DNA of 64,000 bases from Wallemia ichthyophaga EXF-994 (Eukaryota; Basidiomycota; Wallemiomycetes; Wallemiales; Wallemiaceae), in the NCBI RefSeq assembly GCF_000400465.1, contig NW_008806280.1, positions 124,001 to 188,000 on the forward strand, given 5' to 3'. Shown here in pieces: positions 23,568 to 36,210 of this stretch; the first letter of the stretch is position 1, and each line of letters begins with the position of its first letter. The translations under genes and the position numbers were made by a program. The notes below the pieces were generated by a model that saw only the letters and a program-made list of their open reading frames with translations, was not told the DNA's origin and did not search any database.

Positions 23568-25872
23568 TCAAGTCAAAATCTTAATGTCCTTATCCATCCC
23601 GCTCAAATACTCCAGTATAACCTCCCTCCTCTTATCCCAACCTTGTAATATTCTGTACCTGCTATCGTTGGATAAAATTTTCTCCATCTCGTCAATATTC
23701 ACCTGCTGAGCCAGCTGCTTGAGATCCTTATTCCCACCGCCGAACACGCCCTCGTCTGTCTCATCATCATCATCTTCCTCTGCTTTGAAGACCTTTTCTG
23801 CATCCTTTGTCGCATCTTCCTCCCCTTTCTTTACGCGGCCCCAGTATCCGACAAAGGAAGACTCTTTCAGAAGCTCCTTGAATTCCTTAACCGCGTTTCT
23901 AAACTTGGCTGCCTGCCACTCGACGTAGATTCTTTCTAGTTCTGCCACCGACGCGTCTAACACCTTCACCGCCACCTCGTCCTTGATCTTGTCGTGCACA
24001 TCTTCAAATGCATCATCGAGAGTCTTGAATTCCCTCTCAAAGAGCTCCTTCACCCCATTCACCCGCTTGTTGTAGATCCCATCGGCGTGCTCTTCGAAAA
24101 GGTCCCTCTTTCTTCTTACGCTGAGATCGACGTTGAATCTGCTGTCCTTGGCCAGCTCTCCTTCCAGCTCTCTCCACCTGATCTACATTTCCGTCAGTCA
24201 AATCAAAATTCCAGAACACCACCCACCTTGTGATTCCTCACCGTGTCTATCAACAAAGTCCGGTATTCTCTTTCAGCTTCATTGCCGGCTAGAGCAGTTT
24301 TGGACGCTTGCGTCTTCTTATCAAGACTTTCTCTTTCCTTATTGAAATTCTCTTGGCGTGCCTTAAGTGAGGCTTCAGCCCTGGCAGCTTTGTCTAGCTT
24401 TTTGGGCTCGTCTTCTATAGGCGCAGGTATTACGTTTTCTTCAGCTTTGGGTAATTCCTCTGGTTGCTCACCCGCCAATTCTTTCTTGTATGCGTTAAAG
24501 AGCGCTTCCTTGGTACTTCCCGACTGCAGCTTCTTATACGCAGAATGAGAAGAGAGTAGCGGTTTTAACTATTGAACTTTGTTAGCTTGGCAATGTGCAT
24601 ACACTCACACCGACCTCCTTGTAATCAGACTGAGCTGTAATATCGCTAGTGTCTCTCAGCAGCCTCTTGAATCCCTCCTCCACCTTCTGAGCTTCTTGGC
24701 GTTTAGCTGTCAAGTATAAAGTCAGCAATCACCAAAAGCAAAAGTCACTCTCACCTTCTCCCAACTCCCTTAACCACGATTTGAACACCTTTTCTCTCTC
24801 TTTGTCATCTCTACCGAATCCAAAGAAGCGTCTATCCTTCTTGAATGTCTTCCTGAATTCTTCGAAGCGCGCACGCGTGCTTGTAACCTCCGATCGAAGC
24901 AGCTCCCTGTAGCTGATGGCTGGGTCAACACTGACAGTACTCCTTTTCGCCGACTGCGCTTTATCCCTGCAATACTCATCGAATGCATCCTGCCTATCCT
25001 CGGTATTCCTCAGACTAGTATACCGGCTATCATTAACGAAAGTGGTAAGAGCCATATCCCAAGGCATGAGTGGATTGATATCATACTCCTCCAGCATGCT
25101 CTTGAACAGCGCGACGGCCTCTTCATGGTTATAGTTAGCTTCGATCTCTGCGGCTTTCTTCTCTTGGTATTCTCTCATACGTTCATTCTCCATCTCGCGC
25201 TGCTCAGCCAGCTCGGCATCGAGTATATTCTTATTGTGGTTGCGTTCTGCGTCCATTGCCGCCCGCGCTGCTGCTGCGTAGTCTGCGTCGTCTCCACCGT
25301 CACCGCTGCCGTCTTCATTTTCTCCATCCTCTCTGGCTTTCTTCGGCTCAACGTCTATCCAGCCGCTATCACCGGGCTCCTTCTGCTCACGCTTCCGCTT
25401 CTTCTCTGCAGCAGCAGCATTCCCATTCTGCTCGTCCTCTTCTAGCTGCGACACCTGCGATGCTATCTCAGCAGGCACCTCCCACACACTTTCCTTGCGC
25501 TCAGTGTGGAGGTAGAAGGTATTTCCGAGATTTGTCGTTATCCTCATCCACGCTGTACCTTCTATCGATGTCTTTTTCGCTGGTTTTTCTTTCTTGGTCT
25601 TCTTCGTCTGGCTTGGCTGTGCTGCAGGCGCAGCTGGCGCTTGCATCGGTGCTGGCGGCGGTGCCATTTGCATTTGCATTTGCATTCCAGCAGGTGGCAC
25701 AGGTAGCGGTCTCTTGTATGTGGATTTCTTTGTACTGGCGTTGTAGTAGTAAGGTGTACCCGACGGAGCTGAGCGATTTGCCTGTTAAATCACCTTATTG
25801 CACTCTAGCATCTCACCCACCCTTATGCTCTGTCCATCCTTCCGGCAGCGGTGGTGGTGGTATTCCATTCAT
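23568..25872 (-). CDS. WW/FF-domain pre-mRNA-processing factor (Prp40/TCERG1 family)
   Basis: Exons 25872-25821, 25768-24755, 24706-24609, 24568-24227, 24182-23568; 706 residues. Two WW domains: LPEGWTEHKAPSGTPYYYN, completed across intron 1 with the second aromatic changed (STYKRP), and AWMRITTNLGNTFYLHTE..VWEVP. Between and after are a proline/methionine-rich linker and coiled segments, then FF domains beginning EAVALFKSMLEEYDINPLMP and continuing through DSRFNVDL and DSRYRIL, both typical FF strand ends. Such proteins bridge the U1 snRNP or elongating RNA polymerase II with splicing factors. The two WW plus several FF layout fits yeast Prp40, while the linker length resembles TCERG1; I leave the exact orthologue open. 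Only 49 bp separate its stop from the start of DBP4. Confidence 0.9.
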
Positions 25873-25952
25873 TTTGATAGTATCGGTGAGAGAATTAACA
25901 CGCTTAAAACAAGGAAAGTAAACGTAAATGAAATAAATAGTCTATATTGCTT

Positions 25953-28900
25953 TTACTCTTGCAACAGATGCGCGTAATCGTCTGCACTAGCAAACATAGG
26001 TAACGCCTTCTTAGCTTTCTTGGCCGCTCTAGCTTCCTTGTTGTTACGTTTGCGCTTTCCGCTGACTTCTTCCTCCTCCTCTGGTTCACTACCGTCCTCC
26101 TCATCCTCATCTGCGCCAGGAACCTCCATGTCCTCATCAATAGACAACAGGTCATCCTCTTCGTCATCGAGACCACCAACACCTCCTTCGTTGTCCTCAT
26201 CATCCTTGTCCTCGTTATCCTCACCATCCTCATCATCCTCATCGGATTCTGAATCTGCTTTAGCTGCTTTGTCTTCCTCACCTTCAGCTTCGGCATCACT
26301 GTCCTCCAACATGGCAGGATCGACGTGGTCTTCATCACTCTCTTCGAGGTCGTCATTCTCCTGTCCTGGCATCGTAGCTTGCATAGCCTAAAGAGTGGTT
26401 AGAATTTACCATAAAACCAATTCAGACGATGCGCACCTTCCAGATCTCATCCTCGTCGAACTCTTCCTTATCATCAGATGCAGCATCGTTATCGCCATCC
26501 TCCTTCTCATCCTTCTGCTCATCCTCATCATCGAGATTGACATCTTGACCTTGGTCAGTATCATCGTCACTCTCGCCCACACCTTCATCGTCAGAAGCCT
26601 TCTTGCGCTTATCCCTCTTAGATGCTTTATCTTCCAACCTCTTGTTACGCTGATTGAAGAATTTATGGAAGAAAAGCTGATCAGGAGCTACATTTGCCTC
26701 CTTCTTCCTCATAAACTCGTTGCTGTTCATCATCAACTCTCTAGTAGCACCCTTGACATTAGAGACAGTTTGTGATCGGTCAGACGCAGCAATAGGTTGC
26801 ATGAGCGATGCACCCTTTGGCTTGATGTCTTTCTTTGGATTCTTGTAGACGAATCTGTCGAGGAAATGCATGAGTGTGTTGAGGTTGAGATCCGATGAAG
26901 TTTTCACCACTTCTCCATTCAGTAGCTGCTTAGCCTGAATAGATACAGAGGGGTGATAGTGCTTTGTGAATGGTATCAACTCCCACAGACAACTGTGCTG
27001 AGCATTGCTATATTGAGGATCGCGCTTGAACTTGTCGTAAGACGTCGAAGCTACTCCACCACTCTCATTCTCTTCCTCCTCATCCAACATCGCTCTCAAT
27101 GAGGGATGGCTAGCGAATATGCCGTTGAGATGGTAGAATGCACCGCAAATGAATGAAGGTGATTGTCCGAGTAGCATTTGCAATATACGCTTCACAAACG
27201 CTGCTACTCGGGCATTCGATGGATCTCTCTTCATAGCCGAGAACAACAAGTTGAGGTACATGGACTGCTTTGACGAGCCTCCCAGTCTTGGATCCAGCAG
27301 CGACTCATACAATGCACGGTAAAATCTGTCTGAGACTGTGTCCTTTATAATCGTTATTTGGTAGATTAGTTGTAATGCTTGAATAGCTATGTTGAAGGTA
27401 CCAGTGTGGGTGATTCTAAACAGAGTATTCATGTAATTATCGAAACTGAATTTGTCAGTACTGCGAATGTAAAGTCATTGGACTCACATTTTTTCATCAA
27501 TATCAGCGTATGGCATGGCACGGTGTACGCCGGCCAAAATACCGGCAACCATCTTAGACTTTTTCTCCTCAAGAGCCTCAGGATCATCTTCGACATCTTC
27601 CTTCTTGTCTTTCTTAACATTCTTACCTTGGTTTTTCTTACCCTTCTTAGCATTCTTAGCATCCTCCTTGGATTTCTTCACCAATGTTTCCTCCTCCCTG
27701 AGGAAATCTTTGAAGCAGTTAAAGTATATTTCTATCAGTTTGTTTGCAACGCCAGTGTCAGCCTTTGTGAACATGATCTGATTTAATGTAATAATCGCGT
27801 AGTACTTGGCAGAGTCTGACATGTTTGGACGGAAGATGAGATCACCGACTTCGCGACTGATAATGCCTTTCATTGCAGGGTGAGCTTGCAAGACAACAAG
27901 CAGCTGATTAGAAGCTTTTGATGCTACTTGACGAGAAGGATCACCCTATCCTTGATTTAGTTTTGTTATTGAGAAAAAGAAAATACCTACCAACTTGTTT
28001 ACTAGTAGTCTAAGCAGATTATGCTCCTGCTCTGGCTTGTTTTTCAAAAGCTGGAAGATGAGCATGACAGCTTGCTGCCTTACAAAGACGAGATTGTCAT
28101 GAGTGATCGACTGAAGTATGTCAGCATACTATAAGCCCCAAAGAAAGCTCAACTCACCTCAAGTAGCTGCAAAACCTCAAAGAAATATCCCTTGAACCAA
28201 TTTTCAAAGGCCCAGAAAGTGAGATGCTTATCGGTTGCACCCTGATGGGTGAGGTTGGGCTGATCGGCGATATAAACCAGCTTTCTGTTAGAAGGTAGAC
28301 CGTGTGGACCAGCCAACCAATCAACTAGGGCCTTCATTGCCCTGAGTGCCTCTTCACGCTTAGGTTTTGCAGCCATATTCTTGAGAGATTCGAGACTGGA
28401 AATGTTATGGATAGGCGACTCAGCAACCAAGAGGGCGAGTGCGGAGACTCTATCATTAAGAGTACCAGACTTAAGCATCTGATCCAAGAATTTCTTATCA
28501 GAAGCAGAGACGGCTGAGCTTGAAGAGGCGATCTTTGGTAGATCTTCGAGTAGCTTCTGTGCGTGTGATATCTGCCCATCAGAAGTCAACGATTTGCTAG
28601 TGTTAGCCTTGGATTTTGAGAGTTGAGGGAGAGGCTGAAGGAACCATTGAGGAATTTGGACGAACGGACCGTTTGGATCGATTTCACTGAGCGGGTCTGC
28701 GTCTGCGTCTTGCTCAAATTGATTATCACCTTCTTGACTAGAATCTTCTTGCTCGCTGTCGTCGTGATTTTCATCATCGCTAGCAGAAGCAGCCTTCACG
28801 TCAGTCTCGCTACCGTTGGCATCGACATGATCATCGTTATCGTCATCTTCCTCTTCCTCTTCCTGAGGCTTAGCAGAGTTGAAGTCGAGAGATTTGTATA

Positions 28901-29165
28901 AATCCTTCAAATCTTTCAATAAAGCTGGGTCATTCTGCTCGCCGCTATTAAACACGTGCTCGTCATCACTGTCGACGCCTTGGAACAGCTTCAAATCGTC
29001 TTCATCGCCGCCGAGAGCGAGAACTTCCTTCTTGAGGTCGTTGTGGGGAGCATGTTGAGGATGTTGTGGCTGCTGCTGCTGCAATTTACCACGCTTATCC
29101 TGCGTGCTCTTCTTATCCCCCTTCTTATTCCCGTTTCCTTTCTGTTTGAATTTATTAGGCGCCAT
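25953..29165 (-). CDS. NOC1: Noc1/Mak21 (CEBPZ) 60S ribosome-assembly protein
   Basis: Exons 29165-28158, 28110-27991, 27945-27488, 27445-26437, 26387-25953; 1009 residues. Noc1 pairs with Noc2 to escort early pre-60S particles in the nucleolus. Family features: a lysine-rich N-terminus, an acidic region, WLAGPHGLPSNRKLVYIADQ, FWAFENWFKGYFFE, SRQVASKASNQLL, then the CBF domain (YRALYESLLDPRL, SFICGAFYHLNGIF, CLWELIPFTKHYHPSV, FLDRFVYKNPK), and a long D/E-rich tail. Start at MAPNKFKQKG, because the extra upstream frame would run into the promoter shared with KIN17. Introns are 42-49 nt. The acidic tail makes long serine-rich shadow frames on the other strand. Confidence 0.95.
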
Positions 29166-29217
29166 AGATGGTCGAACGAGATGAAGAGATTGTTGATTCG
29201 AAACGGTCAAGACAAAA
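29166..29217. promoter_or_regulatory. 52-bp bidirectional start region between NOC1 and KIN17
   Basis: The two start codons face away from each other with only 52 bp between them, so both promoters and 5' leaders must overlap each other or the opposite coding region. No TATA box is visible. Inferred from the gene starts, not from a recognised motif. Confidence 0.6.
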
Positions 29218-30197
29218 ATGCCGAAAGCCGAAGCGGGATCATCGAAAGCAGTTGGAAATGCCATGAAGGCTAAAGGTGAGTTGTGATTGTATAGCCACCG
29301 CCAACTCTCATGCTCACGAATCCCAGGCCTCGGGAGATTAAGATGGTATTGTCAAGTATGTGAGAAGCAGTGCAGAGACGAGAACGGCTACAAGTGCCAC
29401 ACGCAATCTGAGAGTCACCTGAGAGCGATGCTTCACGTCGGCGAGAATGCAGGCAAGTTTATATCCGACGCTTCCCAACAATTCCAGCGTGAATTCGTTA
29501 TTCTTCTTTCAAGAAGGTGAGTTTGAGCGTGTTATCTGGAATGCAGCGATTGTAACCAACACGCAACAGACACGGCACTAATCGCGTTGCTGTCAACACC
29601 GTTTACCAGGAGTTCATCGCCGATAAGCACCACCTCCACATGAACGCCACTCGCTGGGTAACGCTGACGGAATTCACAAAGTACCTTGGCAGAGCTGGTA
29701 TTGTTCGTGTCGATGAAACTGAACAGGGTTTGTACGTCAGCTGGATCGATAACTCCCCTCAAGCTCTCGCACGCCAGGAGGCAAGTCTTAAGAAGGACAG
29801 ACAGCATATGGATGATGAGCAGCGTGAGCGTAAGATGATTGCTGAGCAAATCGAAAGAGCAAAGCTTCAAGGTGACGGTGTTCCTAAAGAGCATAAACCT
29901 AGTGTCCTCAACAAGGGTGACGCTCCTATTAAACTCTCTTTGAATTCAAACTCATCTGGTCAGAGTAGTGCTCCTAAGATTTCACTCAAGCCGACTGCTG
30001 CTGCTGCACCCGCATCCACGCAGAAACCAGCTAACGTCTTCAAAGCTGCTAAACAATCTAAAGCAACACCCGTTACACAGACTCCACACCAAACCAAACC
30101 AAAGTCGGCTATGGAGTCGCTCATGATTGGTAACGAGGAACGCAAGAAGCGTCTAGCTGAGCGTGAGCAAGGCCAGAATAAGAAGGTGAAGCTTTAG
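29218..30197 (+). CDS. Kin17/Rts2-like zinc-finger and winged-helix nucleic-acid-binding protein
   Basis: Exons 29218-29275, 29327-29516, 29570-30197; 291 residues. The opening MPKAEAGSSKAVGNAMKAKG and RLRWYCQVCEKQCRDENGYK..H form the family's C2H2 finger. After it come FVILLSRRHGTNRVAVNTVY and HMNATRWVTLTEFTKYLGR with YVSWIDNSP, the conserved Kin17 winged-helix-like core. The tail is lysine- and serine-rich. Kin17 proteins bind curved DNA and RNA and act around replication, repair and splicing. This copy is shorter than the animal protein and lacks the C-terminal KOW part, like fungal versions. Starts 52 bp from NOC1. Confidence 0.93.
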
Positions 30198-30432
30198 CGT
30201 GTCACCGCGTCATCACCTCAACTCCACACTGTACTTTTCTATCAATGTAATAATATATGCATATACGGTTGAATGTCTAGAATACAGTTGAATGTTATGC
30301 AAATACGGTCGTTAGGTGTTGAACAATGGCAATGACTTGATGAGAGTGATTGAAACATAGAATAACCAGGGAGTGAAAATCATGAAACTGTTGAGGTTCA
30401 TAGTCTGTAAGCTGCCTTGCGAGCTATACCAT

Positions 30433-33400
30433 CTACTCCGCCATTTCCTCTACACTTGGACAGCTACAGGTAAGGTTACGATCACCATATGCTATCACAC
30501 TATCAGTAAACTACCATCACGCCCATAAATTCACTCACCATCATCCACTCTCCCCACAGAAGGCCAGAACTTGTTATTGGCGAGGTAAGCGAGAGGATAA
30601 ACGGCCTTTTGGCGTGAGTATGGTCGTGTAGCAGCCCACTTGTCATCTGACCAAGCGAGAGATGAGAGAGTATGAGGGGCATTCTTGATAACGTTAAGCA
30701 CGCGATCCGCTTTTCCATTTGCCACCTCATCAGCCTCCCCCTTGATATGAATGAGTGCATCAATAAACCTATCGAGCGTCTCCTTGTTTTCTGACTCAGT
30801 AGGCTCTATTAGCATAGCAGATGTGATTGGCCAGGAACAGGTTGGTGGATGAACGCCAAAGTCCTGTGAAGAGGTGGAAAGGGTCAGTAAGTGTCATTAC
30901 ATCCATACGCATCACAAACTCACCTGCAACCGCTTGGCGAAATCCATCACCTTTAATCCACTTTCTTCGAAATTAGCCAAATCTAAAAGCAGCTCATGCG
31001 CCACAGCCCCTTTTGAGTTAACGAAACGGACATTGAAATGCCCTTCTAGCCTTTTCTTGATATAGTTGGCATTGAGGAGGGCAATTTTAGACGACTCAGT
31101 GAGGCCACTCCCGCCCAGCATTTTAATATACGCCCAGCTGATGGTGAGGATGCTAGCGCTGCCTTGCGCAGCAGCACTGACAGGTGTGAGTGACGAATCT
31201 GTACCGTGCGGCGAGAGAGGATGACCAGGTAAAAATGGTACGAGATGTTCAGCAACGCATATAGGTCCTACACCCGGTCCACCACCACCATGTGGAATCG
31301 AAAACGTTTTGTGCAAATTCAAGTGACAAACATCTCCACCACAGGTGTATGGGTTAGTCAAACCAACTTGTGCATTCAGATTGGCTCCATCGAGATAAAC
31401 TTGCCCTCCCTTATCGTGGACTAGCTTGCATGCCTCTTGCACACCTTCCTCGAATACTCCAAATGTTGATGGATAGGTGACCATGAAAGCTGCGAGATTC
31501 TCACTGTATTCTTCACACTTTCCGCGCAGGTCTTCCATATCTAACCGTCCATCCTTGAGCGTCTTGATTGGGACTACTTTCATCCCTGCCATCACCGCCG
31601 AGGCGGGATTTGTGCCGTGAGCTGAGAGAGGAATGAGACATATGTTTCGTTTTCCGCCATCCCCTTTGCTTTCATGATACGCTTTGATTACTGACAGGCC
31701 TGCGAATTCACCCTGCGCACCACTGTTTGGTTGCAGCGATGTCGCACTAAACCCTGTGATAGCAGCCAAGTCATCCTCCAATTCCCTTATCATCTTAGCA
31801 TACCCTTGAGCTTGGTCTATTGGCACGAACGGGTGAACACTCGACCACTCAGGCTGGGTGAATGGAATCATTGAGCTTGTTGAATTCAACTTCATAGTGC
31901 AGCTACCAAGTGGAATCATGTTGTGAACAAGCGAAAGATCCTTGCCCTGTAGGTAGTAGATATACCTCAAAAGCTCAGTCTCTGATTGATACCTGTTGAA
32001 AGTCTCGTGTTGGAGATAGGATGATTGTCTCTGAAGTTTTTCATCTGCAGCTACTTGCAGTGTAGGCAGAGTGTGACGGGTGAGGTTAAGATCGAGCGCA
32101 ATTTCCTCCAAAGCTTGCGGACGTGTGAGGTCTTTAGCAGCTTGGGATGCTTCTATGCCGCGGGCTGTTCTGGCCTGGGAGAAAACATCCAATAGCGTAA
32201 GTATGTCCTTCTCGGTGACACTCTCATCGAGCGTGATCCCGACTGTGTGGTCGTCCACGCGACGCAAGTTTATGCCATTCGCTATAGCGGCAGCGTGCGT
32301 CGACTCAGCTGATGCGACATGAACAGTGAGCGTATCGAAGTAACTGTCTCGATTCTTGACCGTGAATCCCTCTTTTTCGATACCCAGCTTAAGCACTTTT
32401 GTGAGAGCGTGAACTTTGGCTGCTATCTGACGCAAGCCCTGGGGACCATGATAAACAGCATACATAGCAGCCATGTTTGCAAGCAATGCCTGTGCTGTGC
32501 AGATGTTCGAAGTAGCTTTATCGCGTCTGATGTGCTGCTCTCTCGTTTGAAGAGCAAGTCTATAGGCTATTTTGCCGTCGGAATCTTTTGATACACCAAT
32601 CAACCTTCCTGGCATCCTACGCTTGAGGGCGTCTGAGCAGGCGAAGAATGCTGCATGAGGACCACCCTGGTTGGAAATGTTAGAAGATTTTCGACGACGG
32701 TAATGTAAACCTCACGTATCCCAATGGAACACCGAATCTAGCAGAGTTGCCAACGCAGATATCAGCACCAAACTCGCCTGGTGGCTTGAGCAGAGTGAGA
32801 GCCAAGAGATCAGTTGCGCAGACAGCAAGACCACTAAGGCTGTGAACTTGGCTGATTAGGTTGGAGTAGTCTTGGATGGCGCCGTCAATATTTGGCTGAA
32901 CACGGTGTCAGAAGAGCAATGAAAAAGAGTATCGACACTCACATACTGGAACAAAGCACCAACAAGGTCAGAACGTATATTGTCCTTCTGTAAAAGATCA
33001 TTAATGTCGCCGTGGACAACGTTGATACCAAGACCACGAGCGCGAGTGTGAAGAACAGCGAGAGTCTGAGGCAAGACACCAGAATCGACGATGAAAGTGC
33101 GCTTGCTACCTTTTGCGGTACCGAAAGCAATAACCATAGCCTCTGCAGCAGCAGTAGCCTCATCGAGCAAAGAAGCATTAGCGATGTCCATTCCGGTGAG
33201 AGAAGACACCATAGTCTGGTAATTAAGCAAGGACTCGAGTCTGCCCTGAGAAATTTCAGGCTGATAGGGCGTATAGCTGGTATACCAAGCAGGATTTTCA
33301 GTGATGTTGCGGAGAATGATTGGTGGAGTGACAGCGTTGTGATAGCCCATGCCTATGTACGATTTAAAGAGTTTGTTCTGGCTGCCGAGCTGCTTGGCGC

Positions 33401-33731
33401 GAGCAAGAAGCTCCGATTCGGAGAGTGGGGGAATGGAAGAGTCGTTGATGGAGTCGTGGATGCGTATATTCGCAGGCACAGCGTCATTGATGAAGTGGTC
33501 AAATGACGTGTAGCCGAGTGAATCGAGCATTTGGTCGACATGGGCAGAGCGTGGGCCAACGTGGCGGCGGGTGAAGGAGTCAAGTGGAGCGAATATGCTG
33601 TTCGCCGTGGTTGGTGGCGCGTCAGCCACCTCGAAAGTAGCCAATGAGCGTAGGCATTGGCTGGTCGTGCTTGTGCGGCATCTGAGAGATCTGAGAGACC
33701 TAAGAGACGTGAGAGCCCCAGATCTTAACAT
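30433..33731 (-). CDS. GCV2: Glycine decarboxylase P-protein, mitochondrial (GCV2)
   Basis: PLP enzyme of the mitochondrial glycine cleavage complex, feeding one-carbon units to folate. Exons 33731-32943, 32895-32716, 32666-30924, 30863-30539, 30491-30433; 1031 residues, the family norm. The first 30 residues (MLRSGALTSLRSLRSLR..) form an arginine/serine-rich mitochondrial presequence. Later motifs: RRHVGPR, YIGMGYHNAVTPPIILRNI, LLDEATAAAEAM, GGPHAAFFAC, PLGSCTMKLN, PNSGAQGEF and the PLP-lysine loop NLHKTFSIPHGGGGPGVGP. The short last exon supplies AYGDRNLTCSC, placed by a second tag acceptor at 30492; the earlier tag would give a premature stop. Confidence 0.97.
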
Positions 33732-34114
33732 TTTGAATTGAATTTAGCTGATATTTGGGCGTTTCAGACAAGATGATAAAACCAATTAACCAAATTAACC
33801 AACGGGATCCCGGAAATACTGATAAAACTGATCGATAGACACATGCTCATCTCGCTTAGACTGCGGCAGCTATACTGGCTGGCTCAGCTGGTGTAATCAA
33901 TTGAGCTGTAAATTCCAGTCACGCGGCTTATCTGGATACCCTGTTAGCCCTGGATGCCCCATCACAGCGATCCATGTAAGCGTGTTGATTGAAATATAAA
34001 AATATAAAAACATCAGCGCTATCATGTGTTTTCGTATGCCATTTTCTATCGGACACGACCGGAGACTTGTTAGACTGGAAACACGTCATCTCTCTCACCT
34101 CTTACACTCGCAAA
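33732..34114. other. Divergent intergenic region GCV2 / mitochondrial carrier
   Basis: No gene seen. It separates two divergent mitochondrial-protein genes, so it should contain both promoters. An AT-rich tract (aatataaaaatataaaaac, about 33990-34010) lies roughly 110 bp before the carrier start and could act as a TATA-like element; this is a guess from composition. Confidence 0.5.
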
Positions 34115-35061
34115 ATGGCAGAAGAAGTGAAGGACGCAAAAGCAGCGACTAAATCATCATTGAAATCGTTTCTCTCTGGTGGATTTGGTGGTTCAATGGC
34201 TGTCCTCGTTGGACACCCGTTCGATCTCACCAAAGTGCGATTGCAGACAGCCGAAACGGGCGTCTACAACGGCGCAATTGACGTAGTGAAGCAGTCCATA
34301 GCCAAAGATGGCGCTAGAGGTTTGTACAAGGGCGTTCTTCCACCGCTCGTTGGCGTTACCCCCATTTTCGCACTTAGCTTCTGGTCTTATGATCTCGGCA
34401 AGAAAATTGTCTTTGGTTGCAGATCAGAACAGGCTAATAGGGAGAAGGGCACCTCTCTTTCTACGTCTGAACTCGCTTTCGCCGGCTTCTTTAGTGCTGT
34501 TCCTACAACGCTGATTACATCACCCGTCGAACGCGTCAAAGTGCTCCAGCAGACTGAGTCGAAGAAGGCTGGGATGGGTAGTGTCATCAGTAGAATGTAT
34601 AAAGAGGGTGGATTGAAGAGCGTCTACAGAGGCACGGGCGCTACTTTGGCTAGAGATGGTCCTGGCTCCATTGCTTACTTTGTCAGTTACGAGCAGATCA
34701 AGAAAATGCTTACCCCAGCCGACTCAACCGGTGAACTCAACCTCGGCGCTGTTCTCACTGCAGGTGGTTTGGCTGGCGTTACTATGTGGTCATTCGCTAT
34801 ACCGCCTGATGTTATCAAGTCACGCATCCAATCTGCTCCTGAAGGTGTGTACAAGGGTTTTGTAGATTGCGCTGTGAAGACTGTCAAGGCTGATGGCATG
34901 GGTGCATTGTTTAAGGGTTTCGGACCTGCAATGGCTAGAGCATTCCCAGCCAACGCAGCCACCTTTGTGAGTTGAATAACAGCATTAACGATAAAGCTTC
35001 TCACATATATTCACAGCTCGGCGTCGAAATATCAGCAAAAGCACTCGAAAAAGTGTTGTAG
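34115..35061 (+). CDS. Mitochondrial carnitine/acylcarnitine-type carrier
   Basis: Inner-membrane transporter of the mitochondrial carrier family. Exons 34115-34966 and 35017-35061; 298 residues. Three repeats each carry the PX[DE]XX[KR] signature: HPFDLTKVRLQT, SPVERVKVLQQT and IPPDVIKSRIQS, each followed by a second helix with G-rich turns (GLYKGVLPPL, SVYRGTGATLARDGP, LFKGFGPAMARAFPANAATF). The contact-site residues and RDGPGSIAYF fit the carnitine/acylcarnitine (Crc1/CACT) branch best; ornithine carriers are the near alternative. The last intron separates the C-terminal LGVEISAKALEKVL. Start at MAEEVKD; the frame is open further upstream but has no ATG. Confidence 0.92.
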
Positions 35062-35130
35062 AGGAGGATGACGAGTCTTGTAATTTCAACGCGATTCATG
35101 AATGATAAAGTATGGAAATTGAAAAAACGT

Positions 35131-35932
35131 TTAAAGGTCAGCGTCATCCTCATCTGGGAGTGGAGCAGCAGCTGCTTGTTCTAATTCTTGTTTGTATTGA
35201 GCCATCAGAGAAGGATCGACCGCAGCTTCTGGAGGAGCAAGAGCAGGAGCAGCAACGAACTCGAGACTTTGGTTACCAGCGAGCTTCCTAGCCAACCACA
35301 AGAAAGGCTTTTCAAAGTTGTAGTTTGACTTTGCGGAAATTTCAAAGTACTGGAGGTTCTTCTTCCTGTGGAAGGTGACAGCACCGGTCTTGACCTTGCG
35401 CTCCTTGACATCGACCTTGTTACCGCAGAGGACGATCGGAATGTTCTCACAGACTCTCTCCAAGTCTCTGTGCCAGTTTGGAACGTTCTTGTAGGTAATT
35501 CTAGAGGTAACATCGAACATGATGATACCGCATTGGCCTTGGATGTAATAGCCATCACGCAATCCACCAAACTTCTCTTGACCGGCCGTATCCCAGACGT
35601 TGAAGCAAATTCTACCAAAGTTTGTATCAAAGGAGAGTGGGTGGACCTCTACACCAAGCGTGGCAATGTACTTCTTCTCGAATTCTATGACGCATTATTT
35701 AAACGTGGATTCACCGCCATTACGATATCAAACTCACCACCAGTCATGTGACGTCTAACAAAGGTTGTCTACGCGTCACGTTAGTTGATTGTACGCTGGC
35801 TTGGACCATTTCTCACTTTACCAGTACCACCGTCACCGACTGGATACACGTTAGTTGAGTAGCCCACGCCGCGCACGCTCACTCACCGAGAACGAGCTTG
35901 AATGTTGGAGGTGCTGCTGCTTCTGCTGACAT
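35131..35932 (-). CDS. GSP1: Ran GTPase (Gsp1/Spi1)
   Basis: Small GTPase that powers nuclear transport and spindle assembly. Exons 35932-35887, 35839-35817, 35768-35738, 35684-35131; 217 residues. G-boxes: GDGGTGKT spread over introns 1-2, the switch-I region [50 protein letters not shown] and [14 protein letters not shown]. It ends with the acidic PDEDDADL, the Ran hallmark that replaces a lipidated cysteine. The first three coding exons are only 46, 23 and 31 nt, so the N-terminus is easily missed. It lies tail-to-tail with the carrier, 69 bp apart. Confidence 0.98.
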
Positions 35933-36210
35933 CTGCAATTCCTGTTAATTTCTTCTTTTTTGTGTTTCTGCGTCTCCTCACCTTTACTAGTCGTGGTGAA
36001 AAGCGAGTTTTGAGCGAGTTTTCTGTCTTGGGAAAATATAAAAAAAATTTATAAGTCGTGTGTTTAGGGGTGCTGTGTGTGAGTACACAATTGTAAATCC
36101 CTTCCTCCCTTTTCTGCGTTTAAATCAAGAGAAAACATGCATTGGTTATTATTATCTATCAATGTAAAGTAGGCGAAAGTGTATTGTCCGTTTCATATGA
36201 GAAGAAATCG

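Noticed and set aside
26020-26391. Serine-rich + strand frame
   Set aside because: Mirror image of the D/E-rich tail of NOC1 on the other strand (gat/gag runs read backwards); no start context or similarity.
30200-30432. Short repeated words (gttgaatgt, aatacggt) after KIN17
   Set aside because: Only two imperfect copies in an AT-rich 3' region; not distinguishable from chance.
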